From Amborella trichopoda (taxonomy: Eukaryota > Streptophyta > Magnoliopsida > Amborellales > Amborellaceae), in assembly GCF_000471905.2 (NCBI RefSeq), contig NW_006495273.1:3595119-3659118 (forward strand): 64,000 bases of DNA. Reading direction: 5' to 3'. Positions within the stretch are counted from its first letter, which is position 1, and every line of letters begins with the position of its first letter. Both the position numbers and the translations under genes were made by a program. Of this stretch, positions 58,801 to 64,000 are shown in pieces. The notes under the pieces were generated by a model. That model saw only the letters and a list, made by a program, of their open reading frames with translations, had not been told where the DNA came from and did no database searches.

Positions 58801-61800
58801 GCAAAAGAAATGAGATAGATTATGCAACTAACTCAGAGATCATTTAAAATATTGAGGCAAATGACAATACCTCATTTAACTTCTCCCACACTAAATCTGG
58901 TTGATTTATATAGCCCTGGTCAGTTGCTAAAAGATACAGCTCGCCCTTGAACTGCATCACAAATAACAAAATAGTTTGTAAATATCCTTCAAACTAATCA
59001 TATAAACATTTATAATAATGACTGCATTAAGGAAAACAAAAAGAAGGTAAAAGTGGTCAAAGTGAAGCCTCATTACCTTGAACATAGTACTGAAATGATT
59101 ATTACGGAAAAAAACACAAAGTTCACGCTCTTTCAGTCCTTCTTGTAGGCAAAATAGGCTGGAAAATTTAGGCAGTTCGGATAAAGAGGATGTCAAAGAC
59201 AACCAAAAACCCAGGATGCAACCCATAAACAAATTCCATTACAGAAAAATGCAAATTCATATACCCATATATTGTCAGCTGGCTCGCATTATTCTTCAAG
59301 AAATTCCGTATCAGTTCTCCTAAAACGCAATCAAATGCACGAAAGACTACTGATAAATAAATATGAAATTGAATAACAAAGAAACATGAAAAAATCTGCT
59401 TTCGAATAGGATAACAGAAAACTTCAATTTAGACTATAAAAATCAAATGCAATCATTAGCAAGTATACCTTCCCTTGCCGTAAGATTGTAAGGCCCTTCA
59501 CATGGTTGCTCAATACCACATGCATCCCCATTTTTCCCATCATTAGCTTGGTTGGCAAGGGCCATCTCACCTTCATACATAGGCTCTCGATTTTCATAAG
59601 TATCATTCCCTGCATCCTGTATGCAATCTTCTCCTTCATATATGGGCTCACTCATGCTTGAGCTTACATCCTCAGGGACATCTATGAGCTCCCTTTTACT
59701 CTGACTGTCACCAGGAGAGATATCAGAATTTGCAACAACTGGGGAATGTACTATTGTGTTGTAATCTTCAGAATAATTATCATACGGCATGTGGCTAATT
59801 GGAACCTTAGAAGTATCTCCATGGAATGTTGGCAAAACCACTTGGTCAATTTTTTGCCCGTTCTCATGATTTTCGTGATTGTATTCAGTAATATGGCTGT
59901 CCAATTTGCTAGGAAGTAAGGATATATTTTGGTCTAGAACCACATTATCATTTTCTCGTTCCTCAATCAAGCTTCCACTAGTGACATTATTTCCGCCAAA
60001 TTTTTCAGTAACCGATTCAACAGAACTGGTTTGTAGTGAACACTTAGTATGAATGATATCAGATTCCATTGGACTAATAATATTTGAGGGTAACCCATCA
60101 ATATAACAAACAGTGGATGAACTGCAACTAACTTGATCGAGAGAATCCAAAAGACATGATTCTTGGAATACATCATCATTATGTTTCCCCTCAATGGAAT
60201 CAAGCGGCCCTTCAGATCTGCTGCACTTATTGTCAGAACTGCTGCTCTTATTAATGTTGTCATCTGAACTACCAGCAAAGTTCCAAAAGTGTGCTCCAGG
60301 GGACACCGGATTAGGAACAGTTGCTACCACTTCAGTTCTTGATATATTTAGTACTTTCATCAGTTCTTCCACTTCCTCTCTGTCTCCCTTCCGTCCTCCT
60401 TGTTCAATACTGTCTGGAAGAGGAGAGTCCTCAAAAGATTTGGCTCTCGACAGGCATGGGGAAGGAACTCCTAAAGTAGCAGTCGTAGCAGCAGCAAAAT
60501 CAATTGAATCTTCTAGAAGGATCCCCTTAGACTCCTCCACAGCATTTCGTGTTTCAAGGGAAACAAGCTTCTCCATAAGGGTATTATAAGAGTTGGAACC
60601 AATTGCAGCTGCAGTTTCTGAGTCCTACTCAAATATATCGCACTGGATGTCAAAGTTTAATACACTTGGAGTGACATGACAATATATCGATTGAATTGCA
60701 ATAAGAAGCCAATTGAAACAATCTCGCCACAATAAATGTTGAATAAACCAGATTCTGAAATCTAATTGCAGCAATACAACTGCCTATAAAATTGAGCGAA
60801 CAAGACTACAGTGCCCCAAATTAGAAAATCATTGGTAGAAATCATATACTAACATGTAACTGTAAACAAAGATGGGCCATTCTCATCACATAAATCTAGT
60901 AGATTGAATGTTCAGAGCTCAATATGAATGGTGTTTAACAGGACAGTGAGAAATTTGATCAAGTCAACAAAGGGTCATTTAGCAAGGAAGAGAAACTGAA
61001 AACAAATATAATACCACAACTAACCTAGCAAAAAACCAAAAGATATCAAATTAGATCTAGCTTCAGGAAAATGTAAGAAATCAAAGCAGAGGACCCATAT
61101 AATTGGTAAAAAGGAAAAAAAGAAAAAGAAAAAAGAAAAAAAAAAGCCAACAAACAACTACAGATACATGTATGATACTTATGCAGTTAACAAGAACACA
61201 TATAAGAAACATGGACAAGGAAGGAACGAGTATAATAAAGAAAACAAGTGCTTGAAAAGTCCTTAGTTTTTGGACTATAACTTGAACTTCATGACACTCA
61301 TTATGTGGAATTTACTAGCGGTTCAGAAGTCTAAGTGGAGCCACTTTGTTATAAATTATAGCCAAAAGTTGTTCAAGTTTCTTCTTTTGTAACTTGTCTT
61401 CCAATAACACCAATTCAAACCAGCCTAAAACCTGAATTGCATCACTTGAAGATGTTCAATTCCTCCAAATTGGGTACATAAAGGATTTAATCCGAAGTGG
61501 ATGCACAGCTCCTAAACTTGATCATTTCTAGGAAGTTTGGTATGTGGGTGCATGCTTCTTCTTTTTTTTATTGGAAACTGTACATCCATTTTTATTGAGT
61601 GAGTTATACATGCTTTTGGAAGTTGACTTCAAGCATTGGAATCATTCATTTTCAGGCATGGTTTTCGAGCACGAATGATTGCATGGTAGATCTTTTTCCA
61701 TGAGGGTAAAAACCAAAAATGAGTTGACAAATAAGGTGGGTTTCTATTTCAGCAAAAAGAAAAGCTTGGAGAGGAAGTTTTGAGGGTTTTATTCAAGAGG

Positions 61801-64000
61801 CTTTGTGGAAGGACGTTTCAGTTTTAAGTTGATTATTACATAATTGTAAAAGGTGTAGAGCTTCTTTTGAGCTCCCTCCTAATTCTTGATTGCTCTATTT
61901 TGCTGAAGGATCTCCTTCGGATTTTGGCTTTATCTCAGTTCTTTGTTTAACTATTTTTTCCATGTAGCTTTTGCTCTGTTGTTGATTTGCACCGGATATC
62001 TCGACTACCAAAGGTATGACAAAACAATGCAAGAAAATAAATAGCTCAGTGAGACACGCACTGCCTCCTAAAGGTACTTGTGACAAGTTAAACAATTTAG
62101 GTTCAACTGAAAGAAAGGGAGGAAAATATGGAAAGAAGGAACACAAGTATATCGGACAAGGCATTTTACTGCATGTGCTCCATTAACACAGTGGAAACCC
62201 AATTTTATCAATACTTACAACTAGCTAGATTATGGTGCCCATTAGCACTGAAAAACTTGGAAACTCGGTTATATATCACTCAGAAGCCTTAAAAACTCTT
62301 CAACAAATCTGAACCTATTCTAACCCAACCTTCAACTTTAACCTCTCGTAAGCCTATATCTAAGTCCTAAAGCCCAAACTTTACCCCAAAAAGTCAGTCT
62401 GAACTCTAAACTCCATACCCCTAAGACTTAGTTACTAACCAACAAATCTTGCCTATACCTGTGTGTTGGTCCAACATCAACTTTATGAAACTCATTATGA
62501 AGAATTTACTTTTGTGGTTTACAAATCTACACGACAACATTCTGTTGTAACCACCATCATCAGTAGATTTCAAGTTTCTAGCTTTGTAAACAGTATCCAA
62601 CAATACCAATTTAAATTAGCCTAAAAACTGAATTACGTTGCTAGAAGAGACTCATAACCCCTCAAAATGAAGTACATAAAGGGATTCAATCTGAAGTCTA
62701 GACTCCCAACGGCTATAAGAAAATAATATGAGTACAGAAAGTAGTGATGGGGCTAACAGTGCCTCCTAAAGATACTTGTGCCTAGTGGATAATTCAGTTT
62801 TATATAATGTGATGGTATCTTATAAGAGAATAGATTATAATAGACTCGGAACCTTTGAGAATGCCCCAGTGAGAGATTTCCTTTTTTGGATAGAATACCA
62901 CCAGCAATTTCTTTAGCACCCAACTTATAGTTCTTGTGCCCCTGGTGCACGCCATAAATTTCAGAGATTAAATTTTAATAACCAAGTATTACGCTATCTT
63001 AGGAAACCTCCTCGACATATGCATATACCAAATGAATCAACATCATAAATTTGGCTAGCACATTTGACACAATTCACTCGATATTACGATCAAGTCAACC
63101 TTGGACGAAACTGCTATCAGGAAAAGGCATGTTTGTCACAAAGTGTTTCAACTCATCCTTTTCTAAGTTCCAACAATTCCAAGATCTCTATAAGATGAAC
63201 TTCAACATGAAGAACAACATCTCTACATGCTTCATGCTAACATAGCTCGTAAAGAAATGTGTTACTTCAGGCATGAAACTAGCAGCTCTGATTTGGAAAC
63301 AACTAGAAGCTTTTAGGCGTATCAAACTTATAGGAAAAGAATAGACGAATAAGTTTTATTTAATCAGCCCATACCTGAGGATCACAAATCCAGCCATGCA
63401 CTAATCCAAGGTCCAAAAGATCAAATATGGCACACTCTGGTGTGAACTCAAAATCATGTATGCTGCATATGATTTAAAAAATGTCAAACCATTTCCAAGT
63501 CTTCAAATATGTAGCTTACAAAAACCATCAATGTCAATTTTACACATAAAGATCAACAATACAAAGAATAAACAGTCAAATTAATTGAAAAATTAATGAC
63601 CGATTGAGGGAGGGAATATATCTCGTTAAAGAGAAATGTGCATACTTTCTAAAGCATACATTCACATCTATCCCTGTAGAAAGACGAGATAGCACTTCCA
63701 TTGCATCCGAAATATTCTGTTGCTGATTATGCACATATTCATCATCTTTGTTCTGCTCCAAATAAACCGCACAAAGACACATTTCTAAAGGTCAAGAGTC
63801 TAAACAACAAATACAATATCCATGAGTTCACAAAAATAAAAATTGCACCATAGTATGGGAGTTATTGAAGACTAAAAGGATCACCTCAATGTTACTGTTG
63901 GAATCAATCAATCTTTCGGCAATAAGGGATAGCAAAGTTCGCAAAGAAACTTCAGACGTCTCTGAACCTAGGTTCAAATTATTTCGCAATAGAAGAACAT
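46672..64000 (-). CDS. MINDY: MINDY-family (DUF544/FAM63) deubiquitinase, 3' part; N-terminus outside the window
   Basis: Exons in transcription order: 64000-63885 (partial, runs off the edge), 63752-63646, 63462-63375, 60624-59469, 59319-59265, 59158-59077, 58951-58871, 58592-58488, 58387-58341, 58148-58022, 46743-46672; 2036 nt with matching phases, 677 codons plus stop in the window. Family role: cysteine protease trimming K48-linked polyubiquitin. Seen in order: LLLRNNLNLGSETSEV, AERLIDSNSNIE, NQQQNISDAMEVLSRLSTG, HGWICDPQ, then a long acidic Ser-rich exon with two EP(I/M)YEGE motifs, FFRNNHFSTMFK (catalytic His by family comparison), YLLATDQGYINQPDLVWEKL, an MIU-like ubiquitin-binding helix DRQLAIALQQQEYE, GSSRLVTGPE, and a tail ending KDKCAIM. 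The catalytic Cys motif should lie just beyond 64000. The acidic exon inserts about 350 residues into the catalytic domain, as I recall for plant homologues. Convergent with LPEAT2. Confidence 0.92.
47176..47537. repeat. Imperfect tandem duplication, about 170-190-bp unit
   Basis: Two units share ATGATACATGTACCAT, GCAATTTAT/GCATTTGTTGTCAATGG, TTATTCCTCT or TTGTTCCTCT, GAGGAACAGGTCATTT and CATATG(C/A)TAC in the same order. Confidence 0.65.
47659..47780. repeat. Direct repeat, left copy
   Basis: About 122 bp starting GATATAATAGCCTCGGTAGT. A close copy lies at 50616-50745; the two bracket the copia fossil and a MITE. Confidence 0.8.
48640..50268 (+). mobile_element. Ty1/copia retrotransposon fossil (gag to integrase start)
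   Basis: Shows copia gag features (ALPGPIYDMYASIAMARDLW), a zinc-knuckle-like CxxKLGHYSKEC region, and the GAG-pre-integrase block with RHGRAGHVNYTFIKSL and CEVCAQAKITRKPF. The RT and RNase H regions are absent. The stretch 47850-48640, with a TATA-like box and CT-rich leader, may be its LTR/leader, but the borders are not clear. The element is clearly broken and abuts a MITE at its right end. Confidence 0.8.
50269..50600. mobile_element. 332-bp MITE, same family as the promoter MITE
   Basis: The left end GAGCCGAGGCCCTAAACAAT pairs with the complement of the right end (GAGCCGACGCTCTAGACAAT). The 4-bp direct repeat TAAA flanks it (50265-50268, 50601-50604). Internal sequence resembles the arms of the foldback element at 592-1544. 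Confidence 0.8.
50616..50745. repeat. Direct repeat, right copy
   Basis: Matches 47659-47780 through CATGGCACCCGGTACTTAAA and AAGAGTTCTAAAATAATTTG, with small insertions and substitutions. Class unknown. Confidence 0.8.
50785..50973 (-). mobile_element. Ty3/gypsy pol fragment
   Basis: Minus-strand translation includes IICSRGVKTPEETKFVRKW followed by RTPRSLTEVKSFLGMTN, the stretch following the RT domain in plant gypsy elements. Isolated and short; a fossil. Confidence 0.75.
51265..53312 (+). mobile_element. Non-autonomous LTR retrotransposon with two LTRs
   Basis: LTRs at 51265-51711 and 52804-53312 (TGATGGAGGGC start, ATATAAAAGGTGTGTGG box, CTTCCTTGTTGGTTTTA near the end) are similar but diverged; the right one carries extra sequence near 52936-52990. 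A primer-binding site TGGTATCAAAG at 51718 resembles the initiator tRNA-Met site. The internal region is only 1.1 kb and lacks pol, keeping an acidic Asp/Glu-rich coding remnant, so it is an internally deleted or non-autonomous gypsy-like element. No target duplication was confirmed. Confidence 0.8.
53860..55610. repeat. Diverged triplicated unit
   Basis: Copy 1 (about 53870-54175, partial), copy 2 (about 54175-54735) and copy 3 (about 55075-55610) share in order GGAGATTAACT, CAGTTAATCTGCAACATCC-like, ATCAAGAC/TTCAAAC, TTCCCATAATAT, GATAAATAAACA, TTTAGGATAAAAAA or TTTAGAAGAAAACA, GTATTTTGGG, AGTGCAGTG and GTCAATG...GCCCAT. No coding capacity is evident. Identity is unknown. Confidence 0.6.
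55675..55840. repeat. ACATATAC-type and GA microsatellites
   Basis: CACACA/ATACATA-rich sequence (55680-55795) runs into a GA run (55800-55840). Open frames here encode Ser/Leu or Cys/Val runs only. Confidence 0.9.
56329..56567. repeat. 36-bp minisatellite, about 7 copies
   Basis: The unit GGACGAATCAACACCCACAG plus AATCGCAGGGTTCATT repeats with few changes; one unit is 6 bp shorter. Because 36 is divisible by 3, several frames on both strands stay open, giving 12-residue repeats (for example SNEPCDSVGVDS on the minus strand). It lies inside the MINDY last intron. Confidence 0.9.
60625..63374 (-). other. MINDY: MINDY intron with a duplicated block
   Basis: The largest intron of the window's right part. 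61280-61515 and 62478-62715 are diverged direct repeats (CACTCATTATG/CTCATTATGAAGAATTTACT, AGCCTAAAA, GTACATAAAGG). CTGCCTCCTAAAG(G/A)TACTTGTG recurs at about 62062 and 62760. An A-rich tract lies at 61110-61145. No gene seen. Confidence 0.7.

Noticed and set aside
60194-60589. Plus-strand open frame of 131 codons
   Set aside because: Antisense of the MINDY acidic exon, whose minus-strand reading has clear family motifs.
1-64000. CRISPR arrays, phage-defence genes, tRNA or rRNA genes
   Set aside because: The tandem repeats present are plant satellites and microsatellites, not spaced palindromic repeats, and no cloverleaf or rRNA signature was noticed by eye.

Overview
The window is nuclear DNA of a flowering plant: intron-rich genes with plant-type protein sequences, many CT/GA and AT microsatellites, MITEs, L1-type LINEs with an RNase H domain, RTE-type LINE tails, and Ty1/copia and Ty3/gypsy fossils. 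The very large TE-filled introns suggest a mid-sized to large genome, perhaps a magnoliid or early-diverging eudicot, but the species cannot be fixed from the sequence. There are two unresolved N runs (13668-13739 and 44220-44239) and one single N (44141).

Only two host genes are supported. Gene 1 (+, coding span 8952-46454, 14 coding exons, about 536 aa) is a membrane lysophospholipid acyltransferase with C-terminal EF-hand-like repeats, matching plant LPEAT2. Gene 2 (-, coding from beyond 64000 down to 46672, 11 coding exons seen) is a MINDY-family (DUF544/FAM63) deubiquitinase. Its N-terminal part with the catalytic Cys lies off the right edge. Its last coding exon (46743-46672) is separated from the previous one by an intron of about 11.3 kb and ends in a CaaX-like tetrapeptide. 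The genes converge tail to tail with only 217 bp between stop codons, so their 3' UTRs probably abut or overlap.

Layout: 1-8300 is intergenic repeat DNA (MITEs, a foldback element, RTE LINE tails, tandem duplications, one copy of an unclassified repeat family). 8300-8951 is the LPEAT2 promoter and CT-rich leader, interrupted by a 258-bp MITE that abuts a TATA-like box. 8952-46454 is LPEAT2; its introns hold a nearly full-length L1 LINE (24022-29623) landed exactly at a splice donor, two older LINE pieces, a solo LTR with intact target-site duplication (42020-44391), satellite-like arrays and a large inverted repeat. 46672-64000 is MINDY; its last intron holds a copia fossil, a second MITE of the promoter family, a non-autonomous LTR element (51265-53312), a diverged triplicated unit and a 36-bp minisatellite.

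The two genes act in different processes (phospholipid remodelling and K48-ubiquitin trimming) and nothing suggests a shared pathway; the relation is positional. I found no prokaryote-type system, CRISPR array, tRNA or rRNA gene. The most noteworthy signals are the convergent gene ends with the remote terminal exon, the LINE at the splice donor, the MITE at the promoter, and several repeat families I could not name.
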